Positions 1-5,723 of a stretch of 23,091 bases of DNA are shown in pieces (positions within the stretch are counted from its first letter, which is position 1; every line of letters starts with the position of its first letter). Source of the stretch: a virus. The notes under the pieces were generated by a model. That model ran no database searches. It saw nothing but the letters and a program-made list of their open reading frames with translations, and was not told the DNA's origin. The stretch is taken from positions 1 through 23,091 of IMG/VR virus record IMGVR_UViG_3300017755_000115. One strand, given 5' to 3'. Both the position numbers and the translations under genes were made by a program.

Positions 1-472
1 GAACATGACGTTGTTCTTTGTGGTTATGATCGCCCCAGCCTTGCGGAGACCAATTATTTGGCGGATAGCCAGCATCATTTAAATCAGCATGCATATTAAA
101 TTTATTTGCAATTTCGTATAAATCTCTTCCAATACCAAGCATTACAGCTGCGCGCTTAAACGCATCAGATGCTTCACCTTTTTCTTTTTCAACATTTGAT
201 TCAGTACCGCAATCAGACTTAGTAACAGATTCTCCATCAGGAAAATTAACTGTAATAGAGCAAAATAATGTATTATCTATGACAGCAAAACTATTGCTCC
301 AGTTCTCTGTGCCAACAGTATCATCAAGCCTATCTTGAACGTACCTAGCATCTACATAAGCCAACATGTGTGCTCTTTTATTTTGAGCATATTTTCTACC
401 TATTCTAAACTTAACGCGATCACTAGGCGTTGCCGCCCTCAGCTGATCTTTAACTTCTTTATTTGTGGACAT
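1..472 (-). CDS. Rad52/Rad22-like single-strand annealing protein (3' end cut by window edge)
   Basis: 157 codons are visible; the C-terminus runs off the left edge. Translation begins MSTNKEVKDQLRAATPSD and contains the hallmarks I associate with the Rad52/Rad22 family: a block near residues 38-58 (AYVDARYVQDRLDDTVGTENW) and a second near 95-120 (EKEKGEASDAFKRAAVMLGIGRDLY). By family knowledge such phage proteins coat single-stranded DNA and anneal complementary strands in recombination-dependent replication and repair, working in the cytoplasm. The ATG at 470-472 is chosen because GAGGG lies a few bases upstream, overlapping the stop of the preceding gene, which implies translational coupling. 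It is the last visible gene of the leftward early group. Family assignment is by motif recognition only; the product may have a further C-terminal tail. Confidence 0.85.
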   Translation of the reverse strand, partial: MSTNKEVKDQLRAATPSDRVKFRIGRKYAQNKRAHMLAYVDARYVQDRLDDTVGTENWSNSFAVIDNTLFCSITVNFPDGESVTKSDCGTESNVEKEKGEASDAFKRAAVMLGIGRDLYEIANKFNMHADLNDAGYPPNNWSPQGWGDHNHKEQRHV

Positions 473-480
473 ATTCCCTC

Positions 481-837
481 CTATAATAATTTTAATTGAC
501 CATCAGCTTCTACAAGTAGGTTGTTCTGAGCTTTTAACAGCATCTGTTTTCGCCTACTCATGACACTCATACGATCAGTCAATTCGTCTATTGTTGATTG
601 TAAATCATTTGCATTCCGAGCATACCAAAAGCCTGATTTCCCACTGGCCACTGGATGCCCCTTATCTCTTAATTTACCCATTATTTGACGAACTACAATA
701 TCAGAAATATCAAAAGTTCGCTGTATAATATATGATTTTATTGGCAAGTCTCTCGATGAGTTCCTTTGCAATAATCCACATACGCGATCCATATATTGCT
801 TTACTTTTGTTGTTCGTTTTTTACTTGGTTCAAGCAT
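481..837 (-). CDS. Small winged-helix-like phage protein
   Basis: 118 residues. The N-terminal 25 residues are basic (KKRTTKVKQYMDRVCG). Residues about 34-75 (IKSYIIQRTFDISDIVVRQIMGKLRDKGHPVASGKSGFWYA) look like a winged helix: helix, recognition-like helix, then a hairpin ending in an aromatic FWYA. The rest (NDLQSTIDELTDRMSVMSRRKQMLLKAQ) is a long amphipathic helix. Small phage proteins with this helix-turn-helix plus 'GFWYA..A.DL..TI..L..R' pattern are usually found next to recombination or replication genes, as here beside Rad52. A DNA-binding role is inferred, not shown. Its start overlaps the stop of the preceding 51-residue gene by 8 bases (ATGCTTGA), and the next gene's ribosome site lies in its 3' end, so the three are probably co-translated. 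Confidence 0.75.
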   Translation of the reverse strand: MLEPSKKRTTKVKQYMDRVCGLLQRNSSRDLPIKSYIIQRTFDISDIVVRQIMGKLRDKGHPVASGKSGFWYARNANDLQSTIDELTDRMSVMSRRKQMLLKAQNNLLVEADGQLKLL

Positions 838-985
838 TCTGCTTTACATAATCAGCCATAAACTGTTTCAATAATCCTGATCCACTAATTCCATTCTTTT
901 TACATAAAGAAAGAAAGTTAGCCCTTAAATCAGGATCAAGGCCAATAATTTGCAGCCTGTACCCTGTAACTGGTTTATTTTCCAT
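830..985 (-). CDS. Ribbon-helix-helix-like small protein
   Basis: 51 residues, starting MENKPVTGYRLQIIGLDPDLRANFLSLCKKNGISGSG. The pattern of a short strand (YRLQIIGL), a helix (DPDLRANFLSLCKKNG), a turn (ISGSG) and a second helix (LLKQFMADYVKQ) fits the Arc/MetJ/CopG ribbon-helix-helix fold, whose dimers bind DNA through the strand. AGGGG lies about 7 bases upstream of the ATG. The gene overlaps the stop of the upstream membrane peptide (975-977) and the start of the downstream winged-helix gene, giving a compact coupled set. As a candidate repressor beside the divergent promoter region it could control that region, but this is inference. It overlaps a longer open frame in another register, which I judge spurious. 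Confidence 0.6.
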   Translation of the reverse strand: MENKPVTGYRLQIIGLDPDLRANFLSLCKKNGISGSGLLKQFMADYVKQNA

Positions 986-1100
986 AGATACCCCTTAGTA
1001 TTTCGTTTATTAAAATATAAAAAACAAATGATCCAACGCCCAGCAGCACTATTGATATTGCCAGTATAAAGATATTTGCTATTATTTCGTATATAATCAT
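975..1100 (-). CDS. Tiny single-pass membrane peptide
   Basis: 41 residues, starting MIIYEIIANIFILAISIVLL and ending in K before TAA. Residues about 6-31 are a continuous hydrophobic stretch, so a single membrane segment is likely, with a short polar C-terminus (NEILRGIYGK). Its stop falls inside the first codons of the ribbon-helix-helix gene (ATGGAAAATAA), the tight overlap style used throughout this genome. The ribosome site is weak (AGGTTG, about 6 bases before the ATG). It would be first in the leftward early operon. The function is unknown; tiny inner-membrane peptides are common in phage early regions. Reality rests on the hydrophobic pattern and the coupling only. Confidence 0.45.
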   Translation of the reverse strand: MIIYEIIANIFILAISIVLLGVGSFVFYILINEILRGIYGK

Positions 1101-1243
1101 ATTGCAACCTATAAAACATATAACAAATAAAACAAGTAAAATAATTGTTATATTATTTTTTAATATTTCTTGACATGTATATATAATATATGTTAGAATT
1201 GTTATAGGTTATGATATTAGTTAAAGAAAATAAGGAGAAAAAA
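1101..1243. promoter_or_regulatory. Divergent early control region
   Basis: A very AT-rich 143-bp gap between the leftward Rad52 group and the rightward small-gene operon. It holds the rightward promoter (1170-1199) and a possible leftward promoter on the minus strand (ATGTCA at 1176-1171, 17-bp spacer, TATAAC at 1153-1148), so the two would lie back to back. TTGTTATA occurs at 1145-1152 and 1199-1206 and inverted (TATAACAA) at 1119-1126. The copies at 1118-1126 and 1145-1153 form a perfect 9-bp inverted repeat with an 18-nt spacer. A regulatory role as operators is inferred. Confidence 0.6.
1170..1199 (+). promoter_or_regulatory. Strong sigma70-type promoter for small-gene operon
   Basis: A consensus -35 TTGACA (1170-1175), an 18-bp spacer and an extended -10 TGT-TAGAAT (TG at 1191-1192, hexamer 1194-1199). 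Transcription would begin around 1206, so the ATG at 1211 would be nearly leaderless and the ATG at 1244 is the sensible first start. One TTGTTATA copy overlaps the end of the -10 and the start site. Confidence 0.75.
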
Positions 1244-1576
1244 ATGTTTTCAGATTTAAAAAAGTTCAAAATTCCTAACTATGTTTTTGAAGCTGTTGAT
1301 AAATGGCCAAATGAGCCATCAGTAAAACCAAAAATAAAAGGAGATAGTATTGTATATTTAAATTGTGATCCTGAGTATTTAAGCTTTGTAAAAGCAGAAA
1401 ATGAGTGGGCTAAATCAGTTGGTGAGCCTGAGTCATCTTATTTCGTTTCTATGTGCTTAACATCAGCTCATATTTTTGGATTTGATAATATTGATAAATA
1501 TGATGCTCAAAAATCTAAAGTTGTTGATTACGATTTAGATCAGAAATGGGTAAAAATAGCATTAGTTGAAAAATAA
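1244..1576 (+). CDS. Hypothetical phage early protein, 110 aa
   Basis: Starts MFSDLKKFKIPNYVFEAVDK. No recognised domain. It is mildly acidic overall, with tryptophans in polar contexts (DKWPNEPSV, NEWAKSVG, DQKWVK), and looks like a soluble alpha/beta protein. The start at 1244 is chosen over the upstream ATG at 1211 because AAGGAG sits 8 bases before it, while 1211 lies only about 5 bases after the predicted transcription start. The 20 bases up to and including the start codon are repeated exactly at the next gene (1570-1589). It is first in a four-gene plus-strand operon. Promoter strength and small size suggest an early, possibly host-directed protein; that is inference. Confidence 0.75.
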   Translation: MFSDLKKFKIPNYVFEAVDKWPNEPSVKPKIKGDSIVYLNCDPEYLSFVKAENEWAKSVGEPESSYFVSMCLTSAHIFGFDNIDKYDAQKSKVVDYDLDQKWVKIALVEK

Positions 1577-1586
1577 GGAGAAAAAA

Positions 1587-1796
1587 ATGAAACATATTAC
1601 AAAATTAGCTAAAAGAGAGTTAAAAAAATTAGACTCTAAAATTAAACAGGTTAAGCAAAGTGGTAAGGTTGCTTTTGCGTGCAGCGATTTTAACGCTTGG
1701 GGAGAATACGAAAAGATTGCAGATAAATTAAATTATCGCAGGCTTTGCATTAACCATGAATTGCTATCATTAACTCAAATTCAAGAGGAGAAATAG
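1587..1796 (+). CDS. Hypothetical small basic protein, 69 aa
   Basis: Starts MKHITKLAKRELKKLDSKIK. The first 30 residues are a highly basic amphipathic helix. The rest (ACSDFNAWGEYEKIADKLNYRRLCINHELLSLTQIQEEK) is mixed, with two cysteines and no obvious motif. The ATG at 1587 has AAGGAG 8 bases upstream, in a sequence identical to that before the preceding gene. The stop TAG overlaps the GTG start of the next gene by one base (TAGTG). The function is not recognised; nucleic-acid or protein binding is possible from the charge. Confidence 0.65.
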   Translation: MKHITKLAKRELKKLDSKIKQVKQSGKVAFACSDFNAWGEYEKIADKLNYRRLCINHELLSLTQIQEEK

Positions 1797-2071
1797 TGAA
1801 GTTAAAAAACGCGCCTACTTGCTCGGTCATAGAAAATAATGAAAGCATTAGATTTGATTCATTATCTAATCTTATTGATGATGTTAAAAATCAAATTTAT
1901 ATCTTTAAGGAAGATAAGTTGATTGAAGAGTCTAAAGAGAATTTAGAGTTAGTTAAGCGATCTAATGTTAGGTCGCATACATTGAAACAATATCAAAACG
2001 ATTACAACGATATTAAAAAAGAATATAAAGAGCTTATAAATTATTTAAAGTATTTGAAAGGAGTTAAATAA
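1796..2071 (+). CDS. Hypothetical helical protein, 91 aa, GTG start
   Basis: Begins at GTG (1796-1798), one base overlapping the previous stop, with GAGGAG 7 bases upstream. The N-terminal 25 residues are mixed (LKNAPTCSVIENNESIRFDS). From about residue 25 the protein is charged and probably all helical (LIDDVKNQIYIFKEDKLIEESKENLELV, then QYQNDYNDIKKEYKELINYLKYLKG), consistent with a short coiled coil. The stop TAA overlaps the ATG of the next gene (TAATG). No family recognised. Confidence 0.65.
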   Translation: MKLKNAPTCSVIENNESIRFDSLSNLIDDVKNQIYIFKEDKLIEESKENLELVKRSNVRSHTLKQYQNDYNDIKKEYKELINYLKYLKGVK

Positions 2072-2181
2072 TGAACTGGGTAGATAAACTATTTGATACG
2101 TTAGGAGCGTTTTGCGCTATGTATTTGGTCGCTTTATGCGCTAGCCTAGTACTTATGGAGCTTATATTAATTTTGATCTAA
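2071..2181 (+). CDS. Tiny membrane peptide, 36 aa
   Basis: Starts MNWVDKLFDTLGAFCAMYLV. After an amphipathic N-terminus of about ten residues, residues 11-36 are almost entirely hydrophobic, giving one membrane helix that runs to the C-terminus. AAAGGAG lies 7 bases before the ATG, and the start overlaps the preceding stop by one base, so expression with the operon is well supported. It lies just before the large hairpin at 2186-2245. The role is unknown; a holin is conceivable, but a better holin pair sits beside the endolysin. Confidence 0.6.
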   Translation: MNWVDKLFDTLGAFCAMYLVALCASLVLMELILILI

Positions 2182-2185
2182 CATA

Positions 2186-2245
2186 AAGCCCTTTGGCGCG
2201 TAAAAATGGCGGAGGGATAATCCGTTTAAACGCGCCGCTGGGCTT
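2186..2245. terminator. Long GC-rich hairpin between convergent operons
   Basis: Three nested arms: AAGCCC (2186-2191) with GGGCTT (2240-2245), GGCGCGT (2195-2201) with ACGCGCC (2230-2236), and CGGA (2210-2213) with TCCG (2221-2224). It sits exactly where the plus-strand operon and the long minus-strand late unit meet; the stop of the minus-strand gene (2244-2246) is in its outer arm. Neither side has a good T run, so it is not a textbook intrinsic terminator. It is GC-rich against its surroundings. A bidirectional terminator is the simplest reading. Confidence 0.55.
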
Positions 2246-3344
2246 ATAGTTCCTCAGTAATTTTTAATCTAATATTATAAAGTTTGTGAGCTATTTGCTT
2301 CATGTTTAAAGAGCTTGAATCAAACCTTGCAAAGATCAATTCAGACTCAGCATTTGTTCCAGCAGAGCTATTGTCTACAGAAAAAGTAAACGGTAATAAA
2401 TTGCCCATCGTTACATTCCAAACATCCATAATAAAGCTTCTATCTGTAGACGTATGTAAAGAGGATAAATTTATGTATTCTGCTGGAAGTAAATCAGTAT
2501 CTTGAATATAGCTAAATGCTAGATCATAAGACGTTCTACCCATAAAAGAATCAGAAGCTGTAGTAGTAGTCAAAAATGGAGACTTAGATGTGCTGCTGGC
2601 ATGCTTACCAAGATTTGTACTGAGTCCATATTTTTGACCACCTAACGATTTAAATATTTTATTTTGATCAAAGTTAATTGATCTTGCCAATGTCATATCA
2701 GGTGAATGAGGCATATCATAAAAAGCGCCCATTTGAATACATCCTATTTTTAAATCTGTAGTACCATCAAAAGTTCCATCGGTTTGACTTATGTTTTCTG
2801 TACCTGAAGTTCCTTCAAATTGAATACCCCAATATCTAAGATTAATATTTGTAAAAGTAAAAACAGTTGCTCCATCGGCTGCTGGAGCGACTATACCTGA
2901 TTTTTGATCGCCGCCTTCATCTACGCCGTCTGCATTTACAATTTCCGTTATAGTAACAGAACCCCAGTTTACATCTGAAAGATCAGCATTAGCTCCATCA
3001 GCTGCTGTAATGTCGGTACTATTATTACCTGCAAATATTTTTACTTTGCAGTTTGCTGTATTCATATTATGATTTAATATGCTTATAAAATTAATTCTAT
3101 GAGCTGCTGCTTGAAGATCAATTGTAATTAAAACATGCCCATCAGTATCGCCTGATGTATTAAAATCAACCTGATTTAAAGGCCTGTTATCAAACAATTC
3201 TGCTTCAGTTCCGTTTTGCAATCCAATAAAGCCGCTGCCTGTAGCAGTTACGTCAAATTCACCATTTTGAGCAACGCCTTTCGCAATATGTGAACTGATA
3301 ACATCGCAATAAAATCTAGGATTTTTTATTTCTACATTAGCCAT
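2244..3344 (-). CDS. Tail-tip/baseplate virion protein
   Basis: 366 residues, last gene of the late unit. It is beta-rich and low in Cys. Residues about 50-107 (AELFDNRPLNQVDFNTSGDTDGHVLITIDL, then HRINFISILNHNMNTANCKVKIFAG) look like a jelly-roll or discoidin-type fold, as seen in phage tail proteins. The C-terminal third (SYIQDTDLLPAEY, FIMDVWNVTMGNLLPFTFSVDN) resembles a second beta domain. It follows tape measure and hub genes, a position used by distal tail or receptor-proximal components. GGAGG lies before the ATG, inside the end of the upstream gene, which ends directly at this start. A structural tail role is confident from position; the precise part is not. Confidence 0.7.
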   Translation of the reverse strand: MANVEIKNPRFYCDVISSHIAKGVAQNGEFDVTATGSGFIGLQNGTEAELFDNRPLNQVDFNTSGDTDGHVLITIDLQAAAHRINFISILNHNMNTANCKVKIFAGNNSTDITAADGANADLSDVNWGSVTITEIVNADGVDEGGDQKSGIVAPAADGATVFTFTNINLRYWGIQFEGTSGTENISQTDGTFDGTTDLKIGCIQMGAFYDMPHSPDMTLARSINFDQNKIFKSLGGQKYGLSTNLGKHASSTSKSPFLTTTTASDSFMGRTSYDLAFSYIQDTDLLPAEYINLSSLHTSTDRSFIMDVWNVTMGNLLPFTFSVDNSSAGTNAESELIFARFDSSSLNMKQIAHKLYNIRLKITEEL

Positions 3345-5723
3345 TTAGCCAACCTCCAAACATGTTATATTAATTGAACCTCTTGATCTTTGTAAATCAA
3401 TAATCATATAGTATTGTGATCCGCTTTCATTCCATTCGTGACCAAAAGGCTTAACAGGCATATCACCTGCTGTTGATGAAAAATTTATAATATCTCCAGT
3501 TTCTAAATTGTAAGCAGCAGCTGGATTAACAGCTTTAAAAGAAATTACTTTCCTTACTTTACCCGATAAATTTAAATAGTAATTACTAAACCCATCATTT
3601 GGCGAACCTCCGCCAACATTAGCAGCGCCAGCTTTATTAATATTCATATCAAGTTTTACGCTTTTTTTATTTTCTTTTGTTTGTATGTTGTATGCTGATC
3701 TTACATTAGCTGTAGAGTCTTGACTGGATAAGGATTTTATATACCTAGAGTTTTTTGCTGGGTGACGTTTATATTCAACGTCATAAAAAGTAATTAAATC
3801 TTTCCAGCTTGTATTTTTTATTTTAATGTTTTGCATGTCTCTTAATGTAAAAGTATTACTTACATCGCTTGAAGAATAAGAATCTTTTACATACCAATAA
3901 GAAGCTGATCCATCCGCACGCCACTTAAACCAAAAACAAAATTCTTTTTGTAGTTGCTGTAAGATATCTTTTAAAGGTCTTGGCTCTAATTGCCAAAAAG
4001 TAATGTTCCAACCTGTTCTTGCAGAAGACAATCCTAATGAGTTGCTACTCGGTAATGACGAACCATCCGAAGAGGGTAACCAGTTATATATAGCAGAATC
4101 AGCAGCATCAAAGCCAGCATATCTGAATAGCATATCGCGATGAGCTTCAATTCCCTTGCCAGCTGTTCCACTGCCTCCAGTATAAGATTTATTTAATCCA
4201 TTTGCGCCTGTGTAAAGCATTTTAACCTTGTTTAAACGCTCTATGTTTGCTGACATATTTGTGCTGTCAAATTCAAGTTTAGTTCTTACTAAATAATGAA
4301 TATCGCTTACATAAGCATTGCCTTGAGTTGATCCTGTTTTACTATCTGTATTATTACCCACTTGCCAAGTATAGGATGCATTAATTTTAAAATCTTGTGT
4401 TGAAAAATTAGTATTTACTAAGTCTGCTGATGTAAATGTACCAGCGCTCGCTGAACCAGTTTGAGCTGCTCCAGTGTCTCCAAAAGATTGATGATAAAGA
4501 GTAGCTGAGTTTGTTGCTTGGCTAGTAATATTTGCAATTGTTAAACCTGATAAATCCCCCTGCATATTATTACCAGTAACACTTAACGTCATTGTTACGT
4601 TACTCGCCTCCGCTCTTATTGTTGCAAACCCAGTAATTAGAATTTTTAAATATAAAATTTTCCCATCAATACTAGGCATATTATAAAACCCATTAGCCGA
4701 CTCAGTATAATCTTGATCGGGATTAAAAGGCTGATCAGGCTCTATTACTGGATGATTTGAGACTGTTGTTATATTTGAACCTGCTCTTGCTGATCCGAAA
4801 GGTGTATCAAAAGCATTATAGCCATTATTCCCTTCAGTAAAATTGTTACTGCCTCCAAGTTCTGTTGGTTTAAATCTAAAAGCCCTAAATAGCGTTAAAG
4901 GAGCCTTAATAACATTCCCCCCTTGATAACTAGCTGTGTTATTCATATAGGTATTCCCACTACTATTTAAAAGAGGAATAAAAGAATCAATATTTGGCTC
5001 ATAAAAATGAGGCGTAACACTGTTAGCGGTGTTTTCTGTATTACTACCATCATTCTCAGCCGCTAAGCAGAAAAATTCATTTGCATCGTAAGTATGCACA
5101 GGAATCGGGTATAAATTAGTATCTTGACCACTTAAATTTGCATGACATAACGATTCTCCATTTTGATAACTAACATTTGCATTAAAATCGCCATAGGCTA
5201 CAGGGAAATAAGATGGAATACCTAATTGATTATTAGATAAAACAGTTCTTTGATTTGGAATCTCGATAAAATCCCACGGCCGCTGCTCTACAATCGATAA
5301 TGTAATTTTATCATTATCATGTGAAATATCAACAAAACGACCTTCAAATAATTGCAAGCAATCCGCAATTGCTGCTGATCCATTTAATTGAGAATAAATT
5401 TTTACTGATCTATTTATGTATGCCTTTGATCCATATAAAAGCTCTTCAGAAAAGTTTACACCCTTATAATTAAAATTAATAATAGTCAATGATATTTGAG
5501 ATGTGCTTGCCTTAGATTCAAAAACATTAACATTTGTTCTGATCTTAGGTTCATTTGATATGACTCCATGATAAAAAACATCTTCAACAACAGTATCATT
5601 TAAAGAAATAGCTGTATAATCATTTGCGCCTTCATTATCATAATAAAGCCTAACTATCCAATTCTCTTGAATATTGCCTGATTTGGAAGCAGAAGCGTAA
5701 TTAGTTGGTAAAGCTAAGCTCAT
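3345..5723 (-). CDS. Tail hub / baseplate protein
   Basis: 792 residues, immediately after the tape measure gene and overlapping its stop (ATGA). The N-terminal part (about 50-165: VISNEPKIRTNVNVFESKASTSQISLTIINF, then ADCLQLFEGRFVDISHDNDKITLSIVEQRPWDF) reads like a hub beta-barrel in which strands end in a 'GRF..I...D..ITLSI' pattern. A central Ser/Asn/Thr-rich region (about 190-480) is probably an inserted beta domain. Residues about 585-680 (LKDILQQLQKEFCFWFKWRADGSASYWYVKD) and the end (LETGDIINFSST, YYMIIDLQRSRGSINITCLEVG) fit the gp27/gp44-like hub fold. By position it would cap the tail tube distal end. No peptidase or lysozyme motif seen. Confidence 0.7.
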   Translation of the reverse strand: MSLALPTNYASASKSGNIQENWIVRLYYDNEGANDYTAISLNDTVVEDVFYHGVISNEPKIRTNVNVFESKASTSQISLTIINFNYKGVNFSEELLYGSKAYINRSVKIYSQLNGSAAIADCLQLFEGRFVDISHDNDKITLSIVEQRPWDFIEIPNQRTVLSNNQLGIPSYFPVAYGDFNANVSYQNGESLCHANLSGQDTNLYPIPVHTYDANEFFCLAAENDGSNTENTANSVTPHFYEPNIDSFIPLLNSSGNTYMNNTASYQGGNVIKAPLTLFRAFRFKPTELGGSNNFTEGNNGYNAFDTPFGSARAGSNITTVSNHPVIEPDQPFNPDQDYTESANGFYNMPSIDGKILYLKILITGFATIRAEASNVTMTLSVTGNNMQGDLSGLTIANITSQATNSATLYHQSFGDTGAAQTGSASAGTFTSADLVNTNFSTQDFKINASYTWQVGNNTDSKTGSTQGNAYVSDIHYLVRTKLEFDSTNMSANIERLNKVKMLYTGANGLNKSYTGGSGTAGKGIEAHRDMLFRYAGFDAADSAIYNWLPSSDGSSLPSSNSLGLSSARTGWNITFWQLEPRPLKDILQQLQKEFCFWFKWRADGSASYWYVKDSYSSSDVSNTFTLRDMQNIKIKNTSWKDLITFYDVEYKRHPAKNSRYIKSLSSQDSTANVRSAYNIQTKENKKSVKLDMNINKAGAANVGGGSPNDGFSNYYLNLSGKVRKVISFKAVNPAAAYNLETGDIINFSSTAGDMPVKPFGHEWNESGSQYYMIIDLQRSRGSINITCLEVG

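Noticed and set aside
925-1119. Open frame of 64 codons on the minus strand overlapping the divergent region
   Set aside because: Its composition is unlike a folded protein and it overlaps two better-coupled small genes (975-1100 and 830-985); no ribosome site before its ATG.
1211-1243. Upstream ATG extending the first plus-strand gene by 11 residues
   Set aside because: It lies about 5 bases after the predicted transcription start with no Shine-Dalgarno sequence, while the ATG at 1244 has AAGGAG.
2186-2245. cos or packaging site at the GC-rich hairpin
   Set aside because: No terminase nearby and no direct evidence of cohesive ends; kept only as an open alternative to a terminator.
2302-2505. 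Plus-strand open frame opposite the tail-tip gene
   Set aside because: Mirror of a strongly coding minus-strand gene; no ribosome site or operon context. The same applies to open frames at 5751-5936, 7329-7628, 7899-8183, 9872-10072 and 13101-13334.
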